Assembly: GCA_037442005.1 (NCBI GenBank)
Contig: JBBIRA010000006.1
Span: 1-64,000, forward strand
DNA: 64,000 nt
Origin: Leptospirillum sp037442005
GTDB lineage: Bacteria > Nitrospirota > Leptospirillia > Leptospirillales > Leptospirillaceae
Direction: 5' to 3'
In this document: piece after piece, positions 25,101-33,180 of the stretch
Position numbering within the stretch: the first letter of the stretch is position 1
Layout of the letters: each line of letters starts with the position of its first letter
Notes under the pieces: generated by a model
The model's database searches: none
Seen by the model: the letters and a program-made list of their open reading frames with translations, nothing else
What the model was told of the DNA's origin: nothing
Translations under genes and position numbers: made by a program

Positions 25101-27133
25101 GGGGATTTCACCAGGAACAAAAGAAAGAGCAAGGTCAGAAAACTGTAGGTGAGATAGACAGAAATCCGTCCGGTCTGGAGTTTTCCAACCAGGGACGAGA
25201 GGACTTCCACTGATTTCCGGACCGGCTGGTAGAACCAGAACCAAGAGTGGTCATCAATTTCCACCATGAAAACAGGGTGCTCATCGGTGGGCGTTGGAAG
25301 ATGTCTTTTCATCCGGTATGCGGGGGAAAAAAAGTGGCGGATCGGCTGGGAAAAAGAATCGGCCGTATCCTGCATCCTGGCTGTCCTTACGGGATATCCA
25401 CAGTTCCAGGAGGGTGCCCGCCGGATCCGGGGATTGAACAAAAGCCGAATGGCCAGATAGGTAAAGACAGTGGCACCGACAATGACGACGAGAAAGACGA
25501 ACGGGCTGTAACTGGCTCTTCTGGCCGATTGGGGGACAAGCCAGAGCCAGCCTGCGCCATGGGCGACTTCTCCGAGATCCATCCCTGTCAGGGATCGGGT
25601 GATCGTTTCAATTTTTCCGACTGCCGTGGCCGGGAATAATCCCAGGATCAGACAGCCTGCCGCAAGCCACATCATTCCCGCCCGCTCAAAGAACGTTGCT
25701 TCGTGGCGTTCGGGGAGGGTGTGAGATCTCGGAACCCCCAGAAAGCCGATTCCGTAGACCTTGACAAAACACATGGCCGTCAGGGCACTGACCAGGGCCA
25801 GAACGGCTGCCGACAGGGCCACAAGACTTCTCTCTCCCCCTGTCTGGAGAAGGGGAACCGACAGGGCTGTCTGAAACGTCAGCCATTCTGAAACAAAACC
25901 GTTTAATGGCGGGATGGCCGAGATGGAAAGGACCGCGACCAGAAAGAGTAGCGCTGTCTGGGGCATGGATCGGATGAGACCTCCCATCCGGTTCAGGTTT
26001 TTCTCACCGGTGGCGTGAAGAATGCTGCCGGCTCCCAGGAAAAGGATCCCTTTGAACAGGGCGTGATTCAGGCTGTGGTAGAGGGCCGCGATCAGTCCCA
26101 GGACCCCGGGGATCGGGTGTCCTGTCCCGAAAAAGAGGATGGACAATCCAAGACCCATAATGATGATGCCGATATTGTCAATCGAGGAATAGGCGAGGAG
26201 CCGTTTCAGGTTGTTTTGTGTCAGGGCAAACAAAATGCCAAAAAGAGCTGTGAGCATCCCCACGATCAGAACAATCGCCCCCCAATGCCAGGACAGACGC
26301 GTGACACCGATCAGGTCGAACCAGATGCGGACCATGCCATAGAGGGCAATTTTGAGCATCATGCCGCTCAACAGTGCTGAAATGGGGGAAGGTGCCACAG
26401 GATGGGCCTCTGGAAGCCAGACATGGAGGGGAAAAATTCCTGCCTTGGCTCCAAACCCGATGAACGCGAGAAAAAAAGCACCGGCCAGAGCAAGACTGGA
26501 GTGAGGTTGTCCTTGCATACGGTCGAAGGCGTATCCGGAAAAATCAGCGGTCCCTTTTGCGGAAAGAATGCCGAACGTCAGGAAAAGGGCCAATGTCCCG
26601 ATATGGGCCAGAAGCAGGTAGAGAAACCCCGCCTGACGGACTTGCGGTTCCTGATGGTCTGTAATGACCAGAAAATAGGAGGCCATGGCCATGGCCTCCC
26701 ACGAGAGAAGAAAAAGGTAGCCATCCCCGGAGAGAAGGACCATGGCCATGGATCCGAGGAAGAGATGGTAGCAGAAGATCAGAAAACCCGGGGAAGAGTG
26801 GTCATGATCGTTTTTAAAGTATCCGGCCGAGAAAAGGGAGATCCCGAACGAGACCACTCCAAGCATCAGGAGAAAACCTGAAGTGAGGGCATCCTGTCTG
26901 AGATGAAAGGGAAGTCCGGGGAGACCCAATGGGAGAATCAGGGTCTCGACGTGGCTATTGAGTCCTGAAAGCCCGGAAAAAGCGATGAAAAGTCCTCCGA
27001 GTCCCCCCGGGAGAAAAAGAAGATAAAGCGGAAATCGGGGAAATCGGGAACCGGCCAGTGCTGTGAGGCCAATGAAAAACCAGAAGAGGACTGTCAGAAT
27101 GGATAGGTCCAGTGGAGAGGAGGAAAACGGCAT
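25097..27133 (-). CDS. hyfB: Antiporter-like membrane subunit HyfB (NuoL family)
   Basis: A 678-residue membrane protein and first gene of the operon. It carries the NuoL/M/N core (GFGAKAGIFPLHVWLPEAHP, LLAYSSIDNIGIIIMGLG, FNALFKG-like NHALFKGILFLGAGS) and the HyfB-specific carboxyl part with SWNCGYP, the RMQDTADSFSQPIR block and a final membrane helix. Such subunits couple electron transfer to ion pumping. The ATG at 27133 has an AGGA about 6 bases upstream. It reads divergently from the PorE-like gene across a 397 bp region. Confidence 0.93.
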   Translation of the reverse strand: MPFSSSPLDLSILTVLFWFFIGLTALAGSRFPRFPLYLLFLPGGLGGLFIAFSGLSGLNSHVETLILPLGLPGLPFHLRQDALTSGFLLMLGVVSFGISLFSAGYFKNDHDHSSPGFLIFCYHLFLGSMAMVLLSGDGYLFLLSWEAMAMASYFLVITDHQEPQVRQAGFLYLLLAHIGTLALFLTFGILSAKGTADFSGYAFDRMQGQPHSSLALAGAFFLAFIGFGAKAGIFPLHVWLPEAHPVAPSPISALLSGMMLKIALYGMVRIWFDLIGVTRLSWHWGAIVLIVGMLTALFGILFALTQNNLKRLLAYSSIDNIGIIIMGLGLSILFFGTGHPIPGVLGLIAALYHSLNHALFKGILFLGAGSILHATGEKNLNRMGGLIRSMPQTALLFLVAVLSISAIPPLNGFVSEWLTFQTALSVPLLQTGGERSLVALSAAVLALVSALTAMCFVKVYGIGFLGVPRSHTLPERHEATFFERAGMMWLAAGCLILGLFPATAVGKIETITRSLTGMDLGEVAHGAGWLWLVPQSARRASYSPFVFLVVIVGATVFTYLAIRLLFNPRIRRAPSWNCGYPVRTARMQDTADSFSQPIRHFFSPAYRMKRHLPTPTDEHPVFMVEIDDHSWFWFYQPVRKSVEVLSSLVGKLQTGRISVYLTYSFLTLLFLLFLVKSP

Positions 27134-27530
27134 CTGATCCTGTCCCTCAAATCATGGGTGCGATAGGCTTGTTCGTTCAATAAAATGAAATAACAGATTT
27201 TTATTTTACTACAAATGAACAGAAAAAGCGGAAATAGACAACACCCTTCGGGCAAACTCCTCCGGTAATTCCCTTCAAAAGTTCATTATGGACCCTGAGT
27301 TTCCATTCTTCAAGAGGATGAAACAGGACTGTTATCCTGAATGAGCCTCATGGACGTGTGTATTGAATGAGTGACATTTGTTCATTATAATGAACACAGG
27401 CCATTCACTCATAGCATGGGTCGTCATGTCCGGCCTGGGTGGCCGTCTTTGTTGACGCGGGTTTTTCGCAAAGGGTTCAGGATGACAGGAACGGGGAACA
27501 AAAAGAGGCAAAAACGAGGAAGGAGTGTTG
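27134..27530. promoter_or_regulatory. Divergent intergenic region between hyfB and the PorE-like genes
   Basis: No gene is supported here. The half next to hyfB is AT-rich (about 27178-27235) and probably holds the hyf promoter. GTTCATTAT occurs at 27281-27289 and again as one arm of a perfect palindrome at 27379-27396. The region is the natural place for joint control of both units. Confidence 0.6.
27367..27412. repeat. Nested inverted repeats, probable operator
   Basis: A perfect 18 bp palindrome, TGTTCATTATAATGAACA (27379-27396), lies between perfect 8 bp arms ATGAGTGA (27367-27374) and TCACTCAT (27405-27412). The centres of the two repeats differ by two bases. The palindrome has the size expected for a homodimeric repressor or activator, and the outer arms may bind a second dimer. 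Confidence 0.65.
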
Positions 27531-28106
27531 ATGTTGAAATATCGCATACCGGTGGGGCCTGAAGGATTCCTGACCCCCTCGGCTTCAAGTAATGGTGTGA
27601 TCCTGCCCGATCCGGGAGAAGGACTTGTGCAGGGGGGTATTGTTTCCGAAAAGGAAGCGATGGAAACGGCGGCCAGAAAGCTTCTCGGGGCGAAAAATCC
27701 GACGCTCTTTCCCGGACCGATGGTGATCTGGAAATGGAATGATTCTTCCTCCCGAATGGCTGTCGCGGTCAAGGATCTTGCCGCAGCGGCCAGCATGCGG
27801 ATCATCCCCATGACCGATTATCGTCCGAAATACCCCAAGATCAATCCTGAAAGTGAAATCAATCCGAACCATCCGAACCTCACAATCTGGCACAACAAGA
27901 TCGATGTGTGCCTGTTTGTGGGTGTCCACTGCCACTATTCCAATATCGCCCTGAAGATCATTCGCGGAGGGACCTCCTGCTATACGATCGCCCTGTGTTC
28001 TTTTGCCGGGGATGATGAAGCCCACCTGACGATCCGGGATCTGACCGCTGAAAAAATACAGCTTCTTGCGGATACGGTCCGGAGCCTTTCTCCCGTGGTG
28101 AAGTAG
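27531..28106 (+). CDS. CO dehydrogenase beta/acetyl-CoA synthase epsilon-like protein (PorE-like), copy 1
   Basis: A 191-residue soluble protein resembling the family named CO dehydrogenase beta subunit/ACS epsilon, which in Aquificales-type autotrophs is represented by the small epsilon subunit of five-subunit pyruvate or 2-oxoglutarate:ferredoxin oxidoreductase. This family call is from recall. The strong part is residues 96-170 (DYRPKYPKI, ESEINPNHPNLTIWHNKID, FVGVHCHYSN), with four cysteines C127, C134, C150 and C156. The ATG at 27531 has AAGGAG 5 bases upstream. No catalytic oxidoreductase subunits are next to it. A terminator follows, then a paralogue. Confidence 0.6.
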   Translation: MLKYRIPVGPEGFLTPSASSNGVILPDPGEGLVQGGIVSEKEAMETAARKLLGAKNPTLFPGPMVIWKWNDSSSRMAVAVKDLAAAASMRIIPMTDYRPKYPKINPESEINPNHPNLTIWHNKIDVCLFVGVHCHYSNIALKIIRGGTSCYTIALCSFAGDDEAHLTIRDLTAEKIQLLADTVRSLSPVVK

Positions 28107-28123
28107 TGTCCTTTTTTCTGTAC

Positions 28124-28153
28124 AACCCGGAAAGACCGGGTTTTCTCTTTTTT
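28124..28153 (+). terminator. Intrinsic terminator between the two PorE-like genes
   Basis: AACCCGG, a five-base loop and CCGGGTT form a perfect 7 bp stem followed by a tract of eleven bases with one C interruption pattern rich in T (TTCTCTTTTTT). It lies only 18 bp before the second PorE-like start, so it should reduce or separate expression of the second copy. Confidence 0.8.
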
Positions 28154-28170
28154 CAGAAAGGATCTGTCTG

Positions 28171-28752
28171 ATGCATTCCTGTAAGGTTCTGAAAGGTCCG
28201 GCCGGCTTTTTACCACCGGCGGCGGTGATGATGGGGGTGACCCTCCCTGAAGCGGGAGAGGGTTCTGTGGTGGGCGTCCGGGTTCGGGAGGAAGAGGCCA
28301 TTGAAGAAGCGGCAAGACAATTGGCGACGGCCAAAGTCCCGACCTTTTTTCCGGGTCCGCTGGTTCTCTGGGGCTGGAACCGGGAAGCTGTTGAAATGGC
28401 GGAAGCGGTTGTCACCGTGGCGGAAGAAAACGGGATCAATATCATCCCGATGCCGGACTATCGACCGAAGTATCCCAAGATTGATCCCGAGAGCGAAATC
28501 AACCCGAACCATCCGAACCTGACGATCTGGCACAATAAGATTGATGTGTGCCTGTTCGTCGGGGTCCATTGCCATTTCTCGAATCTGGCGCTCAAGATTA
28601 TCCGGGGGGGAACCTCCTGCTATACGATTGCCCTGTGCTCTTATGCCGGTGATGAGGAGGCCAACCTGACGATCAGGGATCTCACCCCGCAAAAGGTGCT
28701 CCGGATCGGAGAGATCATTCACCGGATGAAGAGGAATTCACCGGGTTTTTAA
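28171..28752 (+). CDS. CO dehydrogenase beta/acetyl-CoA synthase epsilon-like protein (PorE-like), copy 2
   Basis: A 193-residue paralogue of the preceding gene with matching residue numbering. Between residues 96 and 170 I count six differences (105, 136, 139, 158, 162, 165), while the first 90 residues differ at most positions. The four cysteines at 127, 134, 150 and 156 are shared; copy 2 has another at position 4. Synonymous codon positions differ often in the conserved half, so the similarity reflects constraint, not recent copying. AAGGAT is about 8 bases before the ATG. If PorE-like, the two copies could serve pyruvate and 2-oxoglutarate enzymes respectively; this is inference. Confidence 0.6.
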   Translation: MHSCKVLKGPAGFLPPAAVMMGVTLPEAGEGSVVGVRVREEEAIEEAARQLATAKVPTFFPGPLVLWGWNREAVEMAEAVVTVAEENGINIIPMPDYRPKYPKIDPESEINPNHPNLTIWHNKIDVCLFVGVHCHFSNLALKIIRGGTSCYTIALCSYAGDEEANLTIRDLTPQKVLRIGEIIHRMKRNSPGF

Positions 28753-28816
28753 CCTGTTTCCCGTCTGTCTTTTCAATCGGAGGGGGTTTTCCGGACCGTC
28801 TGTCGGGAGACCTCCA

Positions 28817-30982
28817 TTAGCTCTGTTCCTGCGGGTAAGCGCCCGGTGTGCTCAGAAAAAAACCCTGAACAAAATCGATTTCCATCTCATGAAGCATTTC
28901 CAGAATGTCGGAGGTTTCCACATACTCCCCGATGGTTCTGATCCCCAGATCCCGGCAGAGACACGCCAGGTTCTTGACCAGTGTCCTGTCTGTTTTTGAC
29001 CGGACCATGTTCTGGATGAAGGCCCCGTCAATCTTGACATATTCGAAATGAAGATCTCTCAGGTAATGAAAGGAGTTGTATCCGCTTCCGAAGTCATCAA
29101 GCGCGAACGAGAAGCCGTTTTCCCGGAGTTCGCTTAAAAAGGATTTCATTCCTGAAATGTCGCCGATGGCCTCCCGTTCGGTGATTTCAAAGACAATCTG
29201 CTCCGCCGGGATCCCGACATCGCCGGCAACGGACCGGGCAATGGAGAGAAAGTCCCTGTTTTCAATTTCCTGGGAAGACAGGTTGATGAAGAGACGCCGG
29301 GGTACCCCGCCGGGCGTTTGTTTCTGGTGGTTGGCCAGGGCCCGGATCGATTGCTCGATCATCTGAGCGTCAAGATCCGGAACCAGCGCGTATTTCTGGG
29401 CCATGTGGATGAAATCCGCTGCAGAAACAATGGATCCATCCGTATTTTTAAGACGGGCCAATGTCTCATATCCGATCAGTTTCCGGGTGGCTGTCTCGTG
29501 AATTCCCTGAAAATAGGGCTGGATCCGTTTTTCCTCCAGCGCTTTCTGAAACTCCTCGACATGCATTCTCGACAAACGGGCTACCCGGATGCTGGACTCG
29601 ATATCACGGGCCTGACTGACAATATTTTTCCCCAGCTCCTTGGCCCGGTAAAGGACAAGATCCATCCCCGTCAACAGATCGTGAAGGAGGGTTCCGTCCT
29701 GGGGGAAGTTGACCAGACCAATGGAGGCGGTGACGTGGAAGCTGTCTCCATTGTCACTCAAGAATTCATTTTTCTGGAGAAGTTTCCGGAGCGTCTCGGC
29801 AAGAACGATACCGCCCTGGGGAGCGGTTTCCGACAGGAGGATCACGAACTCATCTCCTCCGAACCGGCACAGGACGTCCCCTTTCCGGATGGTTTGGCGG
29901 AACAGGGAGGCAATTTCCCGGAGGACCATGTCACCGGAAAGGTGGCCATAGGTGTCGTTCACATCCTTGAAATTGTCAAGGTCGATCATCAACAGGCAGA
30001 AGGGTCTGTCATGGCGCTGGCAGCGGTCGATCTCATAGTCCATGATTTCGTTGAAATACCGGCGGTTATGGATGTCCGTCAGGGGATCGTGGGTGGAGTA
30101 ATAGGAGAGCTCGAGGAGGGTTCTTGAAATGACCTTGCTTGATCCGATCACCATGACCATGACCGACAGAATGGATTTCAGGATGGATGTTTCCTGCTCG
30201 ATGAGCTCTCTGTTGAAAAGGTAGGACACCCCCAGAATTCCGGAGAGTTCGGTATGGTATTCCGGGACATTGACCGTCAGTGTCTTCATGGCGTCAAGGT
30301 CAATGGATCCCGGCTCGGAAGAGAGAAAAAATTCTTCCACTTCGCAAGGGGAATCAGTCGGATGGCCAAGCTCCATGGCCATGTCCCGGATAAATCGTTT
30401 TCTGATCTCCTCCCTTACTGGTTCCGGCAGAGTGGTCTTGTAGTAAAGGAACAGAGACAGGTTGTGTTCTTCCAGAAAGGCGATAAAAAACAGGTCGAAC
30501 GGGAACATCTCCTGAAATTTTGCAAGGATTTTCTGGACGAATTCTTTCCAGAGGGAGATTTTCTCGGTGGAAAGGATGATCTCGGACAGAACCTGGCTCT
30601 GTCTGTCGAGAAGCTCCTTTTCGATCAGCAGTGTCTGGATTTTCTGGATTCTCCAGGAGGTCTTCTGCATCACTCCGATCGTCTGGGAAATATTGTTCTG
30701 CCATTGGGAACGCCGTTCGGTGAAAAGGGTCTCCAGCGTTTTGGACAGGATGCTGACTTCCTCCCGGAGCTGGTCTAAGAGCGGTCGCCAGGAAGAGGAA
30801 TCGGGCTTGATGTTCAGGATCTGTTCCAGCTCGTCTATCTTCCCGGCCATTTCCTGATATCCGTCGGCAACCAGTGCGGTAATGGACTCCGCAAAGGTCA
30901 TGTTTTTGACCTGGCTCGACAGAAGATCGGTGATCTGTGTGAGTGTATGGGCTCTCAGTTCGCCCAAGACTGAGGCATTCAT
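28817..30982 (-). CDS. GGDEF-EAL c-di-GMP protein
   Basis: A 721-residue soluble protein. Residues 1-140 are mostly helical and coiled-coil-like, about 140-290 resemble a GAF-type sensory domain, then a diguanylate cyclase domain with GGDEF at 375-379 and a product-inhibition I-site R366-x-x-D369, then an EAL domain with E506 in ETLAR (fits ExLxR), N567, E599, DDFGSGY at 629, K650 and E686. Both catalytic domains look intact, so direction of activity cannot be told. Its ATG overlaps the stop of the upstream metallo-beta-lactamase-fold gene by 4 bp, which strongly suggests a shared pathway. Confidence 0.93.
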   Translation of the reverse strand: MNASVLGELRAHTLTQITDLLSSQVKNMTFAESITALVADGYQEMAGKIDELEQILNIKPDSSSWRPLLDQLREEVSILSKTLETLFTERRSQWQNNISQTIGVMQKTSWRIQKIQTLLIEKELLDRQSQVLSEIILSTEKISLWKEFVQKILAKFQEMFPFDLFFIAFLEEHNLSLFLYYKTTLPEPVREEIRKRFIRDMAMELGHPTDSPCEVEEFFLSSEPGSIDLDAMKTLTVNVPEYHTELSGILGVSYLFNRELIEQETSILKSILSVMVMVIGSSKVISRTLLELSYYSTHDPLTDIHNRRYFNEIMDYEIDRCQRHDRPFCLLMIDLDNFKDVNDTYGHLSGDMVLREIASLFRQTIRKGDVLCRFGGDEFVILLSETAPQGGIVLAETLRKLLQKNEFLSDNGDSFHVTASIGLVNFPQDGTLLHDLLTGMDLVLYRAKELGKNIVSQARDIESSIRVARLSRMHVEEFQKALEEKRIQPYFQGIHETATRKLIGYETLARLKNTDGSIVSAADFIHMAQKYALVPDLDAQMIEQSIRALANHQKQTPGGVPRRLFINLSSQEIENRDFLSIARSVAGDVGIPAEQIVFEITEREAIGDISGMKSFLSELRENGFSFALDDFGSGYNSFHYLRDLHFEYVKIDGAFIQNMVRSKTDRTLVKNLACLCRDLGIRTIGEYVETSDILEMLHEMEIDFVQGFFLSTPGAYPQEQS

Positions 30983-31755
30983 CGGGAGAATCCCTCAATT
31001 CGGAACCCTTCCGGCGGCAGCCGGTCGATCCCGCATTCAAGGGTCGTCATCCAGTCGAGAAACCGGTTGACAGACTCGCCCCGGTAAATCGGTCCGTGTT
31101 GCGGGGCCAGCATGACAGGCGCTAAAGGGCGGACGGTATTGACCCAGGTTTTGGCTGCCCGTGACGACCCCATGTAACGCCGGTGAAAGGGTTCGATATG
31201 GGGCAGATGGCGATCAAAGTCATCGACATACGGTTCATTGTCGGTCTCTTCCATGATGCCGGCACCGATATCTCCTGTGAACAAAATACCGGAAACGGGG
31301 TCATAGACATTCATCTGGCCTTCGGAGTGGAGAAAATGGGCGGGGACGAGGACAAGCCGGAACTCTTCACTGAGGTGAAGTACCATGCCTTCATCCGGAA
31401 CTCCCCGGAACCGGGCCATGTCCCGGAGGCCATAATGGGGGACAAACCGTGTCCAGATCTGGGAGATATAGATCGGTGCACTGATGATCTCCATCCAGGT
31501 GGCAATCCCCCCGACGATATCGGGGTCCTGGTGGGAGAGAATGATGGCCTTGATCCGGGAAGGGTCCATGTACCGGTGCAGCTCTCCCAGAACACGCGGC
31601 ATGGTCGAGAAACCGCCCGGATCGAGAAGAACCCCGTCTTCCCCGTGCATGATCAGATACTGGTTGGAGCGGATCCCTTCTTCTTCCCCCGGTTCGCTTT
31701 CATTGAGAAGAATAAAACGGTGAGAACCCTGACCGGATAAAACAATGTTTCGCAC
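30979..31755 (-). CDS. Metallo-beta-lactamase-fold protein, ODP (oxygen-binding di-iron) type
   Basis: About 258 residues with the fold and ligand pattern of flavodiiron-protein catalytic domains without a flavodoxin part: SHQDPDIVGG, HFLHSEGQMNVYDP, LFTGDIGAGI and APQHGPIYRG. Replacement of the usual HxHxDH by HQDPD is typical of the ODP group, some members of which bind oxygen at a di-iron site and control c-di-GMP or chemotaxis partners. I prefer the GTG at 31755 with AGGGAG 5 bases upstream; a GTG at 31800 is an alternative. It overlaps the GGDEF-EAL gene by 4 bp. Confidence 0.8.
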   Translation of the reverse strand: MRNIVLSGQGSHRFILLNESEPGEEEGIRSNQYLIMHGEDGVLLDPGGFSTMPRVLGELHRYMDPSRIKAIILSHQDPDIVGGIATWMEIISAPIYISQIWTRFVPHYGLRDMARFRGVPDEGMVLHLSEEFRLVLVPAHFLHSEGQMNVYDPVSGILFTGDIGAGIMEETDNEPYVDDFDRHLPHIEPFHRRYMGSSRAAKTWVNTVRPLAPVMLAPQHGPIYRGESVNRFLDWMTTLECGIDRLPPEGFRIEGFSR

Positions 31756-32128
31756 GATCGCTCCCTGTTTTTCTGTTTCGGATAAGGACTCCCTGTCCAC
31801 AACGGGAAATCGACGGAAAGGGCGAAGGTGGTGGTTTTCTTTTGAACACCTCGAAAGAAGTGATCAGCCGGAAAACCCCCTGAAAGTAGCAAAACATTTC
31901 TCATTTTACAAACAATCCCAAAGAACCAATTGTGTGATGACGGTCATTGCTATTATTTCATTATTATGATTCGACGGTATGACGCTTCCGGGGGGAGCCG
32001 GGTCCCGCTGTTGCCCCTTCCCCCTCTTCTCCCCTAGACTGATCGGGAAAGTCCGTTCCGGCCTCAGCCACCGGCTGTCTGACATCGATCGGAAAACGGG
32101 GGAATATCGCCCCTTCTGGAGAAAGAAG
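31756..32128. other. Intergenic region between the ODP-like gene and the thioredoxin-like gene
   Basis: A 373 bp divergent region. It contains an AT-rich stretch at about 31885-31970, which may hold promoters for both directions. Open frames here are short and lack ribosome binding sites. I see no structured RNA or clear operator. Confidence 0.5.
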
Positions 32129-33169
32129 ATGGAGAAAAAACAAAGGAAGCCTTTTCTGAACAGAGTGACCGGATTCTTCTGGGGAGCCGGTTGGGTGCTC
32201 CTTGTTTCGCTCGCGCCCTCTTTTGCATCCGATCTTCCCTCTTTTTCGGGGGCGACCGGATGGATCAACAGCCCTCCCCTTCATGAAGCCGACCTTAAGG
32301 GGAAGGTCGTTTTGATCGATTTCTGGGAATACACCTGTGTCAATTGCGTCCGGACTTTTCCAGTCCTTAAAAAATGGTACCGGACATATGGTCCGGACGG
32401 GCTTGTGATGATCGGGATCCACACGCCGGAATTTTCGTTTGCCAGACAGGAAGACAATGTGGCGCGGGCCGTCAGAAAGTATCAACTTTTGTACCCTGTT
32501 GCGATTGATAGCGACAGAAGGCTCTGGGACCGGTTTCATAATCATTACTGGCCCGCGCAGTACCTCTTCGACCGGAACGGGAAACTGATCTTTCACACGA
32601 TCGGAGAAGGGGATGATGAGCGGATGGAAAGTGCCATCCGTTCGGCACTGGGAAAGAGGCAAAAAGATTCTGCAAGCGGGAGTGAACCGGACTTTCCGGA
32701 GTCGATGACGCCGGAGTTGTACGCGGGAACAATGCGGAGAACAATGGCCTCCCCTCCGGATCTTTCGGACGGGAAACCGGCAGACTATGCAGCCTCTCCC
32801 GAGGTGATGGACAATATCAATCTTTCGGGGAGCTGGATCTCTCAATCCGAGTATATCGAGCCTGTTTTCGGGGCCCACCCTCCTGTACTGACCCTTCCCT
32901 ATCATGCCGCCGGGGTGCGGATTGTCCTTCGCCATGCGAACGGGGCGAGACCCTCCCGGATCCTGGTCCTTCAGGATGGAAAACCGCTTCCCCGGACGAT
33001 TTCCGGGAGTGATATCCGGTATGATCGCAAGGGCCGTTCCTATATCCTGGTCCGGGCTCCGAGAATGTATACGCTGGTGTCTCATCAGCCCTTCGGCGGC
33101 CACAGGCTGGTTTTGCTGCCGGCGGATTCTTCTGTCAAAATCTATTCATTCACCTTTGATCCATCCTGA
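32129..33169 (+). CDS. Exported thioredoxin-like (TlpA/DipZ-type) protein
   Basis: A 346-residue protein with a signal peptide (basic MEKKQRKPFLNRV, hydrophobic core, SFA-SD cleavage site near residue 33). The thioredoxin fold carries an active-site CVNC (C70, C73) in FWEYTCVNCVRTFP, a form typical of the periplasmic domain of DipZ-like proteins. About 150 extra residues after position 190 form a second, strand-rich region (MDNINLSGSWISQSEY, LPYHAAGVRIVLRHANG) also found with DipZ thioredoxins. It probably acts in extracytoplasmic thiol redox. TGGAG precedes the ATG. The membrane electron donor CcdA/DsbD is not nearby. Confidence 0.88.
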   Translation: MEKKQRKPFLNRVTGFFWGAGWVLLVSLAPSFASDLPSFSGATGWINSPPLHEADLKGKVVLIDFWEYTCVNCVRTFPVLKKWYRTYGPDGLVMIGIHTPEFSFARQEDNVARAVRKYQLLYPVAIDSDRRLWDRFHNHYWPAQYLFDRNGKLIFHTIGEGDDERMESAIRSALGKRQKDSASGSEPDFPESMTPELYAGTMRRTMASPPDLSDGKPADYAASPEVMDNINLSGSWISQSEYIEPVFGAHPPVLTLPYHAAGVRIVLRHANGARPSRILVLQDGKPLPRTISGSDIRYDRKGRSYILVRAPRMYTLVSHQPFGGHRLVLLPADSSVKIYSFTFDPS

Positions 33170-33180
33170 GCAGGAGAAAC

